A stretch of DNA of 64,000 nt from Hoyosella sp. YIM 151337 (GCF_026041215.1 NZ_JAPEIQ010000039.1:62001-126000), one strand, 5' to 3'; shown: positions 53,903 to 63,920, counted from the first letter of the stretch. The notes: generated from the sequence alone by a model not told the origin. Made by a program: numbers and translations.

Positions 53903-54064
53903 CTGGCCTCGCCCTGGCTTGATCGATTCTGATCGTGATCGACTTGTCGCCCCGCTGAGACAACAAGCGGCACGGAACACCTTCTGTACAAGTAACTTTC
54001 ACCTAGCTACCGGTTCGCGCACTGGTACTTGCACGGGAAAGCGTCCAGTAGGTGGAGCTGTTTT

Positions 54065-55414
54065 ATGTCACTTAGGCTGACATCACGTCCAACGAGCCCC
54101 TTTGGGCCATCGGGCCGCACTGTTTCCGCAGTCACCGCAGTTGTCTCAGTGGCGGTGGGCGGTGTTGTGCTGGCAGCGGGGGTGGCGACGGCTCAGCCTT
54201 GTAGTGGCGGGTCAGGTGTGCCTGGCGGCGGTCTCGATACATTCGCCGGAATCACCCACTCGGGTGAGTCGCAGCAAGGTGTTCTGCCGCAGATGCCGAG
54301 CACGAGTCCCACGCAGACGGTTGAGTGGCTCACGGGACCGATGAGCCCTAACGATACGTTCTCACGCTTTGGCATCACTGGAACAGATCTTGGCATTATG
54401 TGGGACAACGGAGTGCCGGGCACTAACAGGCAGATCTTGACGGCGTTCGGCGATACCGTTGGTGACTGTCGCGAACCAGACGGTGAGTGGCGCAGCAATG
54501 CGCTCCTGCGCAGCGACGATACGGACCTCTCCGATGGCATGACCTTCCTTGATCCTGACCACGGCGAACCGAGCGCAGGCGCGCCGGTGCTTGAGGAGCG
54601 ACAGAACTTCGCACGGCAGATCATCGACGGTCTCGGTCTCGCGGGCACCGAAATCACGATTATTCCAACGGCTGCAATCGCGGTGGGTGGCACCCAGTAC
54701 ATCAACTTCATGTCCGTGCGGGATTGGGGCGATCATGGGCATTGGCGGACCAACTTCTCTGCGATCGCGGTGTCCGAAGACAACGGCGAAACGTGGCGTA
54801 CAGAACTAGGAACGATCCGGCTGAACGGCGGCATCAGCCTCGACGGCATTGACGGATTCCCGCAAGTCAGCGCCGGGAATGAGAACTTCCAGATGCACTC
54901 TTACGTCGCGCATGCCGAATACGTCTACGGCTTCGGCACGCCACCAGGACGCTTCGGTTCTGCGCACCTCTCGCGTGTGCCCGCGGAACGCTTGCTAGAT
55001 CTTGGTGCGTACGAGTACTGGGACGGTGAGGGGTGGGCGGTCGAGCCGGGTGCGGCGGCCGCAGTCATTCCCGCGCCGGTGAGCGAATTGTCAGTCCACT
55101 GGAACGACTACCTCGGAAAGTTTGTGGCACTTTACGCCGATGAGCCAGCGGGCACGATTGTGCTGCGCACTGCCGACCGCCCCGAAGGACCATGGACCGA
55201 AGGCACGGTCCTCATTACCAGTGATGACATCACCGGCCTGTACGCGCCATATGTCCACCCGTGGTCGTCCGGCAACACGCTGTATTTCGCGATCTCGCGA
55301 TGGAGCGACTACAACGTCCTGATGATGGAGACGGATCTCGACGAGATCTTCCCCGAAGCGGTCGCCGAATATGGCGGGGATGACGCGGTGCTGAGCACAG
55401 TGTCGCTTGATTGA
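54065..55414 (+). CDS. Secreted DUF4185 protein
   Basis: A 449-residue protein with an N-terminal hydrophobic export signal (about residues 22-45, ending ATAQP). It is predicted to be secreted. The body matches DUF4185, a family of five-bladed-propeller-like secreted proteins found in actinobacteria: FGDTVGDCREPDGEWRSNALLRSDD in parts, TYNYA-type blades such as GTQYINFMSVRDWGDHGHW and RTADRPEGPWTEG. It may bind or cleave a polysaccharide; no activity is proven for the family as far as I know. ATG 54065 follows GGTGGAG. Convergent with the DUF1905 gene. Confidence 0.82.
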   Translation: MSLRLTSRPTSPFGPSGRTVSAVTAVVSVAVGGVVLAAGVATAQPCSGGSGVPGGGLDTFAGITHSGESQQGVLPQMPSTSPTQTVEWLTGPMSPNDTFSRFGITGTDLGIMWDNGVPGTNRQILTAFGDTVGDCREPDGEWRSNALLRSDDTDLSDGMTFLDPDHGEPSAGAPVLEERQNFARQIIDGLGLAGTEITIIPTAAIAVGGTQYINFMSVRDWGDHGHWRTNFSAIAVSEDNGETWRTELGTIRLNGGISLDGIDGFPQVSAGNENFQMHSYVAHAEYVYGFGTPPGRFGSAHLSRVPAERLLDLGAYEYWDGEGWAVEPGAAAAVIPAPVSELSVHWNDYLGKFVALYADEPAGTIVLRTADRPEGPWTEGTVLITSDDITGLYAPYVHPWSSGNTLYFAISRWSDYNVLMMETDLDEIFPEAVAEYGGDDAVLSTVSLD

Positions 55415-55432
55415 TATGCGCTGCGTGTCCGC

Positions 55433-55729
55433 CTAGCTGAGCCGACGGGCGAGATGCACAACCACCGTGTCGCCGGTGCGTTTACCGATCGCATTGAGGA
55501 GGCTGCGCTTCACGGGCAGTTTGTGCCGACCGTCGCCCAATGCCATGAAAGAGCTTTCGAACGGGTGATCGTCGATCGTCCCGCTCACGCGCACCCGGCC
55601 GCGAGTGCCGAAAAACTCCGTTGATCCAGGCATGACGACATACGTCCAGCCGCCCTTGGCGGCGCTCGTGATGAGCGGCGCCAAGAACGTTCGATCGAGT
55701 TCACAGGTTTCCGGGCCGCGGTGCGTCAT
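55433..55729 (-). CDS. DUF1905 domain protein
   Basis: A 98-residue protein of the DUF1905 family, a small beta-barrel domain often paired with YdeI-like DUF5655 domains. Typical segments: [26 protein letters not shown] in parts, [25 protein letters not shown] in parts, and [11 protein letters not shown]. It is a stand-alone domain here. It ends 18 bp from the DUF4185 stop, so the two genes converge. No function known. Confidence 0.8.
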   Translation of the reverse strand: MTHRGPETCELDRTFLAPLITSAAKGGWTYVVMPGSTEFFGTRGRVRVSGTIDDHPFESSFMALGDGRHKLPVKRSLLNAIGKRTGDTVVVHLARRLS

Positions 55730-55788
55730 GGCGACTCCTTCCCTCTCAGATTAGACCCGGCCGCGAGCAATTCTCATCGCCGGAGCGT

Positions 55789-57105
55789 TCACGTGCGCAT
55801 CACAGTGCGGAGCACCGGCCTCGACCCGTAGACCGCAGCGATGACCAGGCCACAGCCCACGATCATGAGCGCCGCCAGTTGGAGGAGCGCCAAGGGGCTT
55901 GTCAGCACAACGAGCCCGGTGATGGGGAAGAGGAATGCGAGCGCGAACCCTGCGCCGATCAGCGACATCACAATCACGGGGGTTCGCACTTGTCGCATAC
56001 GTGCCGCATCCATCGTCTCGAAGGGCGTCCCCGCGAGGGCCAGGTTCCGGTATAAGTCGCGATTTTCGAGGATCGACGCGATCTGCGTGAGGACTGCCGA
56101 GATCGCGGCGAGCGCGAACGTCACGGCTAAGGTGAACGCCACACCAAGCCGCATATCCGTCATCAGCTGGGCTTGTGCCGGATCATCCACCGTTCCGATC
56201 GCGGTAAGAAGCGAGGTACCTGCGGCAACAAAGCTCGCAACCGTGACGCCACCGACACTGCGCCACACCTGCTTTGGATCGTCGAGAATCCGGCGCGCGG
56301 CGATGAGCGCCGCGGCGTCACGTGCACGCGACACGAGAATGCGGCCCACTACCGAAACGACGAACGGACCGACAACATTGATGAGGAGGAATACAACCGC
56401 CAAGCCCGCCAGCAAGCCACCGATACCGAACGCGGCTGGATTGAGCTGCCCCCACAGCACGATAACCAGCACGGCACCTGCGGCGAACAGCCACTTCGGC
56501 GGCGGTGGAGCGTGGCGCTGAGCCACGCCAAGCGGGCTGATCGCCACCGAGCGCAGACCAACCAGAGCCGAAACGGCGGCAAGAACTGTCACTCCGGCGA
56601 TGACGCCACCGAGAACGGCAGGACCGACCCACAATTCGCGCACCGCAAACGGGTCGCCCTGAAATGGCAGCTGCGCAACCAGCGGCAGAGACGCGGCATA
56701 CAGCAGGCTGCCGACAACGGCGCCGAGACAGCCTTGTGCTGCCGCCTCAACTGCGGACAGCGCGACGACCTGACGCGGGGTTGCACCGGCTAACCGGAGG
56801 GCCGCCAGGCGCGCGTCGCGCCGGCGCGCGCCAAGACGAGCCGCCGCAAGCCCAAGAGTAAAGCACGGAACGATGATGAGAATCGATGCGATCGCGGCGA
56901 GAACTTGATACATCACAGCGTCCGGATGTGTATCTCGAGCGGAGAACGCGGAGTATCCGCCGAAGACAGTCAAGGCAAGCGCGGTCGAACACGCGAACGC
57001 GATGACTGGAAGCGCCCACGTGCTTAGTGTCCGTGTTCCTTCCGCGCGCACAGTCAGCAGGCCCACGCGCGCCGTTGCCTGCACCTCACGAGCCATGTGC
57101 ATCAT
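55789..57105 (-). CDS. ABC transporter permease, FtsX/MacB family
   Basis: A 438-residue membrane protein with eight to ten hydrophobic spans and FtsX-type core regions: LPVIAFACSTALALTVFG at the N-terminus, RDARLAALRLAGATPRQVVALSAVEAA in parts (the characteristic FtsX motif), and again FETMDAARMRQVRTPVIVMSLIGAGFALAF in parts in the second half. It forms the membrane part of an export or signalling complex with the upstream ATPase. The start ATG 57105 overlaps the ATPase stop codon (ATGA). The substrate is unknown; lipoprotein or antimicrobial-compound handling is typical for the family. Confidence 0.85.
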   Translation of the reverse strand: MMHMAREVQATARVGLLTVRAEGTRTLSTWALPVIAFACSTALALTVFGGYSAFSARDTHPDAVMYQVLAAIASILIIVPCFTLGLAAARLGARRRDARLAALRLAGATPRQVVALSAVEAAAQGCLGAVVGSLLYAASLPLVAQLPFQGDPFAVRELWVGPAVLGGVIAGVTVLAAVSALVGLRSVAISPLGVAQRHAPPPPKWLFAAGAVLVIVLWGQLNPAAFGIGGLLAGLAVVFLLINVVGPFVVSVVGRILVSRARDAAALIAARRILDDPKQVWRSVGGVTVASFVAAGTSLLTAIGTVDDPAQAQLMTDMRLGVAFTLAVTFALAAISAVLTQIASILENRDLYRNLALAGTPFETMDAARMRQVRTPVIVMSLIGAGFALAFLFPITGLVVLTSPLALLQLAALMIVGCGLVIAAVYGSRPVLRTVMRT

Positions 57106-57800
57106 CGAGCACCTTTCCGCTGCGGGTTGCTGAGCTGGCCTTCCCGAACATGCACCGTGGCGTCACAGAATTCGGCAACCTCAGGATCGTGCGTGACAAC
57201 AACGAGTGCCGCGCCGGTGTGGCTCGTTGCGTGGCGCAGTAGTGACATCACTTCGCGACTGGTGTGCGCATCGAGCGCTCCGGTGGGCTCATCGGCGAAC
57301 AGGACGGCGGGGCGTGGGGCAAGGGCACGTGCAATGGCCACCCGCTGCGCCTGTCCACCCGACATTTCGCCAGGTCTGCGATGTTCGAGCCCGTCGAGGC
57401 CGAGAGGTCCAAAGAACGCGGCGGCTTGCTGTTTCGCCTCGGCGATCTTCGCGCCACCGAGAATCAGTGGCAACGCCACGTTCTCGATCGCGGGCAGTTC
57501 GGGAAGGAGCTGGCCGGTCTGGAAGACGAAGCCGAATGCCGATCGGCGCAACGCGGTGCGTTCCTTTTCTTTCAACGCATTAATCGTCCGTCCGGAGAAG
57601 TGAACCGCACCTGAGTCCGGCGTAATTATGCCGCTCAGAACGTGCAATAGCGTGGATTTACCCGATCCGGACGGACCCATTATCGCGACTGCCGACTGCG
57701 GGTGAATATCGACTGAAGCGTTCCGGAGCACTGGGGTGGGCCCAAAGTTTTTCACTATATTCCGTGCGCTCAGAATCGGCGATTGAGGTGGTGTCTGCAT
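57102..57800 (-). CDS. ABC transporter ATPase (LolD/MacB-like)
   Basis: A 232-residue ATPase. Motifs: Walker [18 protein letters not shown]-loop FVFQTGQLLPEL, signature EMSGGQAQRVAIARAL, Walker B VLFADEPTGALD, H-loop VVVTHDPEVAEF. ADEPTGALD and the short length place it in the LolD/MacB group that partners FtsX-type permeases. Start ATG 57800, with AAGGATCGAGG upstream. The longer frame lacks a ribosome site. No accessory or histidine-kinase gene is adjacent. Confidence 0.9.
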   Translation of the reverse strand: MQTPPQSPILSARNIVKNFGPTPVLRNASVDIHPQSAVAIMGPSGSGKSTLLHVLSGIITPDSGAVHFSGRTINALKEKERTALRRSAFGFVFQTGQLLPELPAIENVALPLILGGAKIAEAKQQAAAFFGPLGLDGLEHRRPGEMSGGQAQRVAIARALAPRPAVLFADEPTGALDAHTSREVMSLLRHATSHTGAALVVVTHDPEVAEFCDATVHVREGQLSNPQRKGAR

Positions 57801-57895
57801 ACCTCGATCCTTGTGAATTGCCGCGAAAGGTACATCGGTCTGGGGGCCGATCATGTCCGGGGAGACGTCCGACTCTGGTATGACGAGGTGTCTGC

Positions 57896-58882
57896 GTGAC
57901 TGATAGAAATGTTCGGGTGACAGGCACCTCGATGGCGGTTCGGGCGGCGGGCATCGCGCTGGGATATACCGCTGACCGGCTACTCGGCGATCCTCGCGAA
58001 TACCATCCAGTCGCCGGGTTCGGGCGCTGCGCTGCCGCCCTCGAACGCGCTATCTATCGGGACCGCCGAGCAGCAGGAATCGTGTACACGACCGTGCTTG
58101 CGGGAGGAGCACTAGGTGCTGCAGTACTACTCGACCGGCGCGTAAGCGCTGCCGCGCTGCCGCGCGCGGTTCTGCTTGGTGCTGCAACATGGGCTGCGCT
58201 CGGTGGTACATCGCTCACCCGCGTCGGGCACCGAATGGCGGACCGGCTCGAAAGCGGGGACGTGTTGGGTGCACGCGATGTGCTCCCATCGCTGTGCGGG
58301 CGGGACGCCGAGTTGCTCGATAGCGACGGCCTCGCGCGGGCGGCGGTCGAATCAGTAGCGGAGAACACGTCGGACGCCGCGATTGGTCCGCTGGTATACG
58401 CGCTCGTTCTCGGTACACCCGGCGTCGTCATGTACCGCGCGGTCAACACACTCGACGCGATCGTGGGATACAAATCACCGAGGTACCTGCGATTCGGCTG
58501 GGCCTCCGCGCGTCTCGACGATCTGCTGAACCTGTTGCCTGCGCGCGTATCAGCTGCGGCGACGGTGGCGGCCGCACCGTTGATCGGCGGTGACCGAGTG
58601 GCCACGCTGACCGTGTGGCGCCGTGACGCTGCGGCTCACCCAAGTCCGAACGCGGGCGTAGCGGAAGCGTCGATGGCGGGCGCGCTGGGCGTCCGATTGG
58701 GGGGACTCACCGAGTATCGGCACGGGCCCGAACAGCGGCCGGTGCTGGGCTCGGGGCCACAGCCAAGCGTTGCGGATCTGCGCAGAGCCGTTCGGCTTTC
58801 CGGGCGCGTTCAAGACCTAGTCGCGGCGGCTGCGGTATCAGCGGCGCTTGCCGTAGCGGTCCGCAAGTTTGTCTTGCGTTGA
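57896..58882 (+). CDS. cobD: Adenosylcobinamide-phosphate synthase CobD/CbiB
   Basis: A 328-residue membrane enzyme that joins aminopropanol phosphate to cobyric acid in cobalamin synthesis. Family signs: LGYTADRLLGDPREYHPVAGFGR in parts, VESVAENTSDAAIGPLVYALVLG in parts, MYRAVNTLDAIVGYKSPRYLRFG in parts, and HPSPNAGVAEASMAGALGV. Several hydrophobic segments follow. Start GTG 57896. It overlaps the SURF1 gene tail-to-tail by 45 bases. A cobC-like gene lies 2 kb away. No B12 riboswitch was seen in the 95 bp upstream. Confidence 0.92.
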   Translation: MTDRNVRVTGTSMAVRAAGIALGYTADRLLGDPREYHPVAGFGRCAAALERAIYRDRRAAGIVYTTVLAGGALGAAVLLDRRVSAAALPRAVLLGAATWAALGGTSLTRVGHRMADRLESGDVLGARDVLPSLCGRDAELLDSDGLARAAVESVAENTSDAAIGPLVYALVLGTPGVVMYRAVNTLDAIVGYKSPRYLRFGWASARLDDLLNLLPARVSAAATVAAAPLIGGDRVATLTVWRRDAAAHPSPNAGVAEASMAGALGVRLGGLTEYRHGPEQRPVLGSGPQPSVADLRRAVRLSGRVQDLVAAAAVSAALAVAVRKFVLR

Positions 58883-59668
58883 CGGTTGGCGGGTCACTGG
58901 GGTGCTGCCGGGCGCATTGTTGGGCGCAGCCTTTTCGCTCCGGCGCTCGCGCAGTTCCGCACGCACGAAGTACAGCAGCCCCAGTGGTGCCATGATGCCG
59001 AAAGCGATCCATTGCAGTCCGTATGAAAGGAACGGTCCGCGGTCGAGTTGCGGGAGGCCGATCACGCCCAGTCCGCCGGGCTGGCCGGGGTCTAGCTGGA
59101 CGTAAAAGTCGGGAAGGGTCGTGCCGGTCACGTCGCCGATTTCGCCGGGATTGATGCTGTACACCTGTGTGACGTCCGCGGCGATGATGGGTTCGCGCCC
59201 GAGCGCTCCTTCCGGCATGCGCATGCGCCCCTCGAGGCTTACATTCCCGGTCGGCGCCGGATCGAACTCGGGTACGTCAGTGCCTTGCTGGGTGTGCACG
59301 TAACCACGGTTGACCAGGACTTCGTTGCCATCATCTAGCCGGAGCGGCGTAAGCACCTCGAATGCAGGCTGGCCCTCGACCGAGCGCAGCCGCGCCACCA
59401 CCTCATGGTCGGGAACGTACGTGCCGGAGAGCGTCACACGCCGCCACTCCAAGTCCGGATCCGGCGATGACCCTGCAGGCGCGAGTTCGGAAACGGGGAT
59501 GGGCGCCGCTTGCACGGACTGCTCGATCAGCGCATTGCGGCGTTCAGTCGCGGCGTTCTTACCCAATTGCCATGGCGCGAGCATGGTGAAGCACAGATAT
59601 GCGAACACTGCGACGACGGCGACGAGCGCGAGCCAGCCGGGCCGGAACAGAAAGCTGATTCGTCGCAC
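58838..59668 (-). CDS. SURF1 family cytochrome oxidase assembly protein
   Basis: A 276-residue protein with one span at each end (about residues 12-31, and FLSYGLQWIAFGIMAPLGLLYFV near 215-240), the SURF1 layout. Between them are WQLGKNAATERRNALI and the SLEGRMR..E region typical of the family. It helps assemble haem a in cytochrome c oxidase. The C-terminal tail is charged (RSEKAAPNNAPGS...). Its end overlaps cobD by 45 bases. Conserved next to ptpA, as in mycobacteria (Rv2235). Confidence 0.88.
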   Translation of the reverse strand: MRRISFLFRPGWLALVAVVAVFAYLCFTMLAPWQLGKNAATERRNALIEQSVQAAPIPVSELAPAGSSPDPDLEWRRVTLSGTYVPDHEVVARLRSVEGQPAFEVLTPLRLDDGNEVLVNRGYVHTQQGTDVPEFDPAPTGNVSLEGRMRMPEGALGREPIIAADVTQVYSINPGEIGDVTGTTLPDFYVQLDPGQPGGLGVIGLPQLDRGPFLSYGLQWIAFGIMAPLGLLYFVRAELRERRSEKAAPNNAPGSTPVTRQPSTQDKLADRYGKRR

Positions 59669-59731
59669 GTCACCACCGTAGCTGGTCCGGACAAGCCGAA
59701 AGAAATGCTGGGTACTGTCGGGTTGCCCGTA

Positions 59732-60187
59732 TCACATGTTCTCGCGCAGCCACTCCAGCAAACCTGGAACAGCCGCTTCGATCTGGCGGCGCACCTCGTC
59801 GAAGTCAGCGAGATCGCCGTAATACGGGTCAGCGACGTCCTCGGCATCCGCGTCCGGTTCGAAACTGCGCAGCAGACGCAGTCGCTCCGGTTCCGCACCG
59901 CGGCGGCGCAGCTCGCGGACGTGCCCGCGATCGAGGGCGATGATGAGGTCGGCGCTGAGGTGTTCACCGTCCACCGTCTGCGCGGTATGCGACGTGCTGT
60001 AGCCATGCTTGCGCAGGATGGCTACCGTCCGGTGATCTGCCGGGTCGCCAACGTGCCAGCTGCCCGTGCCGGCGCTGGACACTCGCACCGCATGAGCGAG
60101 GCCTTCGCGTTCGAGCACATCAGCAAAGATGCGCTCGGCCATGGGTGACCGGCAAATGTTGCCAGTACAGATGAACGTCACATGCAC
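59732..60187 (-). CDS. ptpA: Low-molecular-weight protein tyrosine phosphatase PtpA
   Basis: A 151-residue phosphatase. The phosphate-binding loop CTGNICRSPMAE contains the catalytic Cys and Arg of C-x5-R-S. The acid catalyst is in VADPYYGD (Asp). In mycobacteria PtpA is secreted into macrophages and acts on host proteins; here that is only inferred by homology. The start overlaps the end of the HAD gene by 10 bases, the same pairing as PtkA-PtpA. Confidence 0.92.
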   Translation of the reverse strand: MHVTFICTGNICRSPMAERIFADVLEREGLAHAVRVSSAGTGSWHVGDPADHRTVAILRKHGYSTSHTAQTVDGEHLSADLIIALDRGHVRELRRRGAEPERLRLLRSFEPDADAEDVADPYYGDLADFDEVRRQIEAAVPGLLEWLRENM

Positions 60188-60876
60188 GCCGTGTCCTCCT
60201 TGTGCGCGGGGAGCAGCAGATCGCGCAGTCGTGTGGCGGTGTCAACCGTCCACTGCGCTTCAGTGTGTTCTGTCGCGGGCCCGTAACCCCACGTCACCGC
60301 TGCTGTGGGGATACCAAAAGTATTCGCGCCTGCGATGTCATGAACGCGATCACCGATCATGACGATCTGGTCGCCGAGGCCAGAACTCCCGGCGTTCACG
60401 CCGAGATGGCCGAGCGTGTGACGGATGACGTCCGCTTTACGCCGGCGCGAGCCGTCCGCGCTCGCGCCGCCGATGAACTCGAAGTGCTTGTCCAAGCCGA
60501 AGTGTTCGAGCATCCGCACGGCGTACTTCTCCGCTTTCGACGTCGAGAGCCCGATGCGTGCACCGGCTGCGTCAAGATCGTCCAGCAGCTCAGCGATCCC
60601 GTCGAATAGCTCAGACTCTGACCATCCCACCTGGTCGTAGCGTTCGTGGTAGGCGGCGACCGCTGCGTCGATCTCCGCGCGGTCAAGGCCTAGACCGGTC
60701 AGTGTGTCAATCATTGGTGGACCGACGACGTCCAGTACTTCCATGCCGGCGGGCGGCGTATGGCCGATGCTGCTGAGAGCATGCAAGAAGCTGGTCATCA
60801 CGCCGGGCGCCGAGTCGGTGAGGGTTCCGTCAAGATCGAAGAGCACTATTGGCCGTAATAGGCGAGTAGAAGCCAT
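60178..60876 (-). CDS. ptkA: HAD-superfamily protein, PtkA-like
   Basis: A 232-residue HAD-fold protein. Motif I is LFDLDGTLTDSAPG, motif II LSTSKAE, motif IV GDRVHDIAGANTFG. It looks like a phosphoglycolate-phosphatase-type hydrolase. In M. tuberculosis the homologous gene Rv2232 is described as protein tyrosine kinase PtkA, which phosphorylates PtpA. Here the order and overlap with ptpA are the same. I cannot tell from sequence which activity it has. It ends 10 bases into ptpA. Confidence 0.85.
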   Translation of the reverse strand: MASTRLLRPIVLFDLDGTLTDSAPGVMTSFLHALSSIGHTPPAGMEVLDVVGPPMIDTLTGLGLDRAEIDAAVAAYHERYDQVGWSESELFDGIAELLDDLDAAGARIGLSTSKAEKYAVRMLEHFGLDKHFEFIGGASADGSRRRKADVIRHTLGHLGVNAGSSGLGDQIVMIGDRVHDIAGANTFGIPTAAVTWGYGPATEHTEAQWTVDTATRLRDLLLPAHKEDTACM

Positions 60877-60919
60877 GCTCCCATCATGCCTGGCGGCCGT
60901 CCCGGTACGCTCGTGAGCT

Positions 60920-61963
60920 GTGACACCGCGCCAGCAGACATGGGATCCGCTGCGTCACCACGGTGACGCCGAAGCTGCGGCTGGCCTGGTGGACTTCGCC
61001 GTCAATGTGCACGGCTGTGCCCCTCCGGACTGGCTCCAGCGCCGACTCGCGGCCCGCTTACCGGATCTGGCGCGGTACCCAAGCGCGGCCGAGGAGCGCC
61101 GGGCGCGCGGCGTCGTCGCGCAGCGTCACGGCCGCGATCCTGAAGAGGTGCTGCTTCTCGCCGGTGCGGCGGAAGGCTTTTCGCTGCTCGCTGCGCTCGA
61201 GCCCGCGCGCGCAGCGATAATCCATCCATCATTCACCGAACCGGAGTTTGCGCTGCGCCAGGCTGGCGTGCCGATCGAGCGGGTTGTGCTGACTGCTCCA
61301 TTCGACCTGCGTAGTGCCCGTGTTCCAGCGGAAGCGGACTTGCTTGTTCTCGGGAACCCCACGAATCCGACATCTGTTCTGCACCCCCGGCGTGAGATCG
61401 AGTCGATGCGGCGGCCTGGCCGCATCGTCGTCGTCGACGAAGCCTTCGCGGACATGGTGCCTGAAGAACGAGAGTCGCTCGCCGCGTACTCCGCGCCTGA
61501 CATCCTCGTGTTGCGCAGTCTCACCAAAACGTGGGCGCTCGCGGGGTTGCGTTGCGGCTACATGCTCGGCCCGCCAGAGTTGCTCGGGCAGCTCGCCCAG
61601 TGCCGGCCCCATTGGCCGCTCGGGACTCTGCAACTCGAGGCTATCGTGGCTTGCTGCCAACCGGCCGCGGTACGCGAGTCGGCAGCAATCGCACAGCAAC
61701 TCGGCGCGGACCGCAGGTATCTGACCGCGGCGCTCCGCGCGCTCTCCAACGTCGGCGTGACGGTAGCCGAACCCGCGGCGGCCCCCTTCCTTCTGGTGCA
61801 TATCGAGCAGGGGGCGGGGGTACGTCAGCGCCTGCGGGAACGGGGCATTGCGGTCCGCCGCGGCGACACCTTCCCCGGTTTGTCAGACCACTATGTCAGA
61901 GTGGCGGTGAGGGACCGTGCTGCCTCGGACACTCTGGTTTCCACACTCAGGGAGGTGTTGTGA
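60920..61963 (+). CDS. cobC: Threonine-phosphate decarboxylase / histidinol-phosphate aminotransferase-like (CobC)
   Basis: A 347-residue PLP enzyme. The Schiff-base Lys is in [19 protein letters not shown]. Other signatures: [12 protein letters not shown] (substrate pocket) and [13 protein letters not shown]. The family makes aminopropanol phosphate from threonine phosphate for cobalamin, and in mycobacteria this gene is annotated cobC (Rv2231c). It could also be a histidinol-phosphate aminotransferase. Start GTG 60920; divergent from the HAD gene. The stop overlaps the Nif3 start in GTGA. Confidence 0.85.
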   Translation: MTPRQQTWDPLRHHGDAEAAAGLVDFAVNVHGCAPPDWLQRRLAARLPDLARYPSAAEERRARGVVAQRHGRDPEEVLLLAGAAEGFSLLAALEPARAAIIHPSFTEPEFALRQAGVPIERVVLTAPFDLRSARVPAEADLLVLGNPTNPTSVLHPRREIESMRRPGRIVVVDEAFADMVPEERESLAAYSAPDILVLRSLTKTWALAGLRCGYMLGPPELLGQLAQCRPHWPLGTLQLEAIVACCQPAAVRESAAIAQQLGADRRYLTAALRALSNVGVTVAEPAAAPFLLVHIEQGAGVRQRLRERGIAVRRGDTFPGLSDHYVRVAVRDRAASDTLVSTLREVL

Positions 61964-63102
61964 CCGCTCCGGATACCCGCGCCACAGTAGGCGATATTAC
62001 GCGCTGCCTAGACCTTGCATACCCGCCGGAGCTAGCGGAGTCGTGGGATTCTGTGGGACTGGTGTGCGGCGATCCGAACGAACGCGCGGCGAAGGTGTTG
62101 TTCGCTGTCGACGCGACCGCGGCCGTCGTGGACGAGGCGCTCGATTGGGGTGCGGATCTGCTCGTCGCCCACCATCCGCTGCTTCTGCGTGGTGTCGACC
62201 GAGTTGGTACGGACACCCCGAAGGGAGCGCTGATTCACCGCCTGATCCGGGGCGGGTGCGCGCTGTTCACGGCGCACACGAACGCGGACTCAGCTGACCC
62301 AGGCGTGTCTGATGCGCTCGCTGCGGCGCTTGGCCTCCGCATTGAAGGACCCCTCGCCGCCCAGTCGCAGCGCTCGCTGGATAAATGGGTGGTATTCATT
62401 CCGGGCGACGACGTGCGCGCTGTTACGAATGCGATGTTCGCGGCAGGAGCGGGGCAGATCGGCGACTACAGCGAATGTGGGTGGTCAGTAACCGGCACGG
62501 GGCAGTTCCGTCCCGGGGATGCGGCGAACCCCGCGATCGGATCGGTGGGCGAACTCGAGCGTGTCACTGAAGACCGCTACGAAATGGTGGTGCCGCGGAG
62601 TCGCCGCGCCCAGGTGCTCGCCGCGTTGCGGTCTGCGCATCCGTATGAGGAGCCAGCCTTCGATGTGTACGAGCTTGCCGAGATGCCCGCGCCTACAGGG
62701 CTGGGAAGAATCGGCCGACTCGCTGAACCCGAGCCGTTGAGTGTGTTCACGCAGCGGGTCGGTATCAGCCTCCCCGCCACTGCTTGGGGTGTGAGGGCTG
62801 CTGGGGACCCCGATCGCATGATTGAGCGTGTCGCGGTGTGCGGCGGAGCTGGGGACTCGTTCCTCTCACTCGTCGCAAAACTTGGCGTCGATGCGTACGT
62901 CACGGCGGATCTGCGGCACCACCCGGCTGACGAACACTTGCGTTCCGGAGGCCCTGCGCTGATCGATGTCGCGCACTGGGCCAGTGAGTTTCCCTGGTGC
63001 GACCAGGCCAAAGCAGTCGTGGATCGGGAGTTCGCGACCGCAGCCGTCGAAACCCGCGTAAGCGATCGCCGCACCGACCCGTGGACATTGGCGCATGGCT
63101 GA
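61960..63102 (+). CDS. Nif3-like dinuclear metal centre protein
   Basis: A 380-residue Nif3/YbgI-family protein. Metal ligands: [13 protein letters not shown] and [18 protein letters not shown] (His-His and His-x-Asn-x-Asp) at the N-terminal half, and [11 protein letters not shown] at the C-terminal half. An insert domain between about 140 and 250 ([14 protein letters not shown]) is of the PII-like type found in long Nif3 proteins. Its function is unclear (hydrolase-like). The start GTG 61960 overlaps cobC. The longer frame upstream (from 61531) is within cobC. Confidence 0.87.
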   Translation: MTAPDTRATVGDITRCLDLAYPPELAESWDSVGLVCGDPNERAAKVLFAVDATAAVVDEALDWGADLLVAHHPLLLRGVDRVGTDTPKGALIHRLIRGGCALFTAHTNADSADPGVSDALAAALGLRIEGPLAAQSQRSLDKWVVFIPGDDVRAVTNAMFAAGAGQIGDYSECGWSVTGTGQFRPGDAANPAIGSVGELERVTEDRYEMVVPRSRRAQVLAALRSAHPYEEPAFDVYELAEMPAPTGLGRIGRLAEPEPLSVFTQRVGISLPATAWGVRAAGDPDRMIERVAVCGGAGDSFLSLVAKLGVDAYVTADLRHHPADEHLRSGGPALIDVAHWASEFPWCDQAKAVVDREFATAAVETRVSDRRTDPWTLAHG

Positions 63103-63175
63103 CTGTGTGCCCGCCAATGCGGGGTAGGGTTGGTCGTTCAGTGGATAGTCATCAAATGTTAGTGGGGGCAGGAAC

Positions 63176-63904
63176 GTGGATGTCGACGTCAAGGTACAAC
63201 AGCGTCTCCTCGACCTCGCCGATGTTGACGCTGAACTTCTGCGCATCCGGCATCGCCGCTCGACGCTTCCTGAGGACAAGGAAATTGAGCGGCTGAACAA
63301 AGAGCGCCAATCCCGCAAGGATGAAGCGGTGGCGACGGAAATCGCGCTGGACGATCTCGATCGCGATATCAAGCGGCTTGAGCGCGAGATCGATCAAGTG
63401 CGGCAACGCGAGACGCGTGACAGCCAGCTGATGCAGTCGGGTTCGGTTGCGGCCAAACAGCTTTCTGAGTTGCAGCATGAACTGGGCACGCTGACCCGGC
63501 GCAGGTCGCTGCTCGAGGACGAGCTGCTGGAAGTGATGGAGCAGCGCGAAGCCGCCGAGGAGAACCACAAACACGCGGGTGCGCGGCTCTCCCATGCGGA
63601 ACAAGAACTCGAGGCTGCTGGCCTGAAAAGAAATGACGCAACCGCTGACCTCGACGTCGCCGAGAGGCGGTGCAACGAAACTCGCGAGACGCTGGCCGGA
63701 CTGTTCCCGGAGGAGTTTCTCGCGCTCTACGAATCTGAGCGGCGCGCGCACAGCGTCGGCGCAGGCAGACTGCAGGGCAGTCGCTGCGGTGCATGCCGGA
63801 TCGAACTTGACCGCGGAGAAATGGAACGAATCAAAGCGACACCAGCACAGCGCGTTATCCAGTGCCCGGAATGCGGCGCAATACTCGTTCGCACGGCCAA
63901 ATAA
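63176..63904 (+). CDS. Coiled-coil zinc-ribbon protein (Rv2229c/CT398-like)
   Basis: A 242-residue protein. The first 190 residues are a long, charged coiled coil (heptads such as LDDLDRDIKRLEREIDQV). The C-terminus has a C4 zinc ribbon: RCGACRIEL ... IQCPECGAIL. Homologues occur before RNase H in mycobacteria (Rv2229c) and in Chlamydia as CT398. They may bind sigma or RNA-associated proteins. Start GTG 63176. The RNase H gene follows 16 bp after the stop. Confidence 0.85.
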   Translation: MDVDVKVQQRLLDLADVDAELLRIRHRRSTLPEDKEIERLNKERQSRKDEAVATEIALDDLDRDIKRLEREIDQVRQRETRDSQLMQSGSVAAKQLSELQHELGTLTRRRSLLEDELLEVMEQREAAEENHKHAGARLSHAEQELEAAGLKRNDATADLDVAERRCNETRETLAGLFPEEFLALYESERRAHSVGAGRLQGSRCGACRIELDRGEMERIKATPAQRVIQCPECGAILVRTAK

Positions 63905-63920
63905 GTGGGGATGCAGGGGA

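Noticed and set aside
57801-57895. Cobalamin riboswitch upstream of cobD
   Set aside because: The gap is only 95 bp and has no B12-box-like core.
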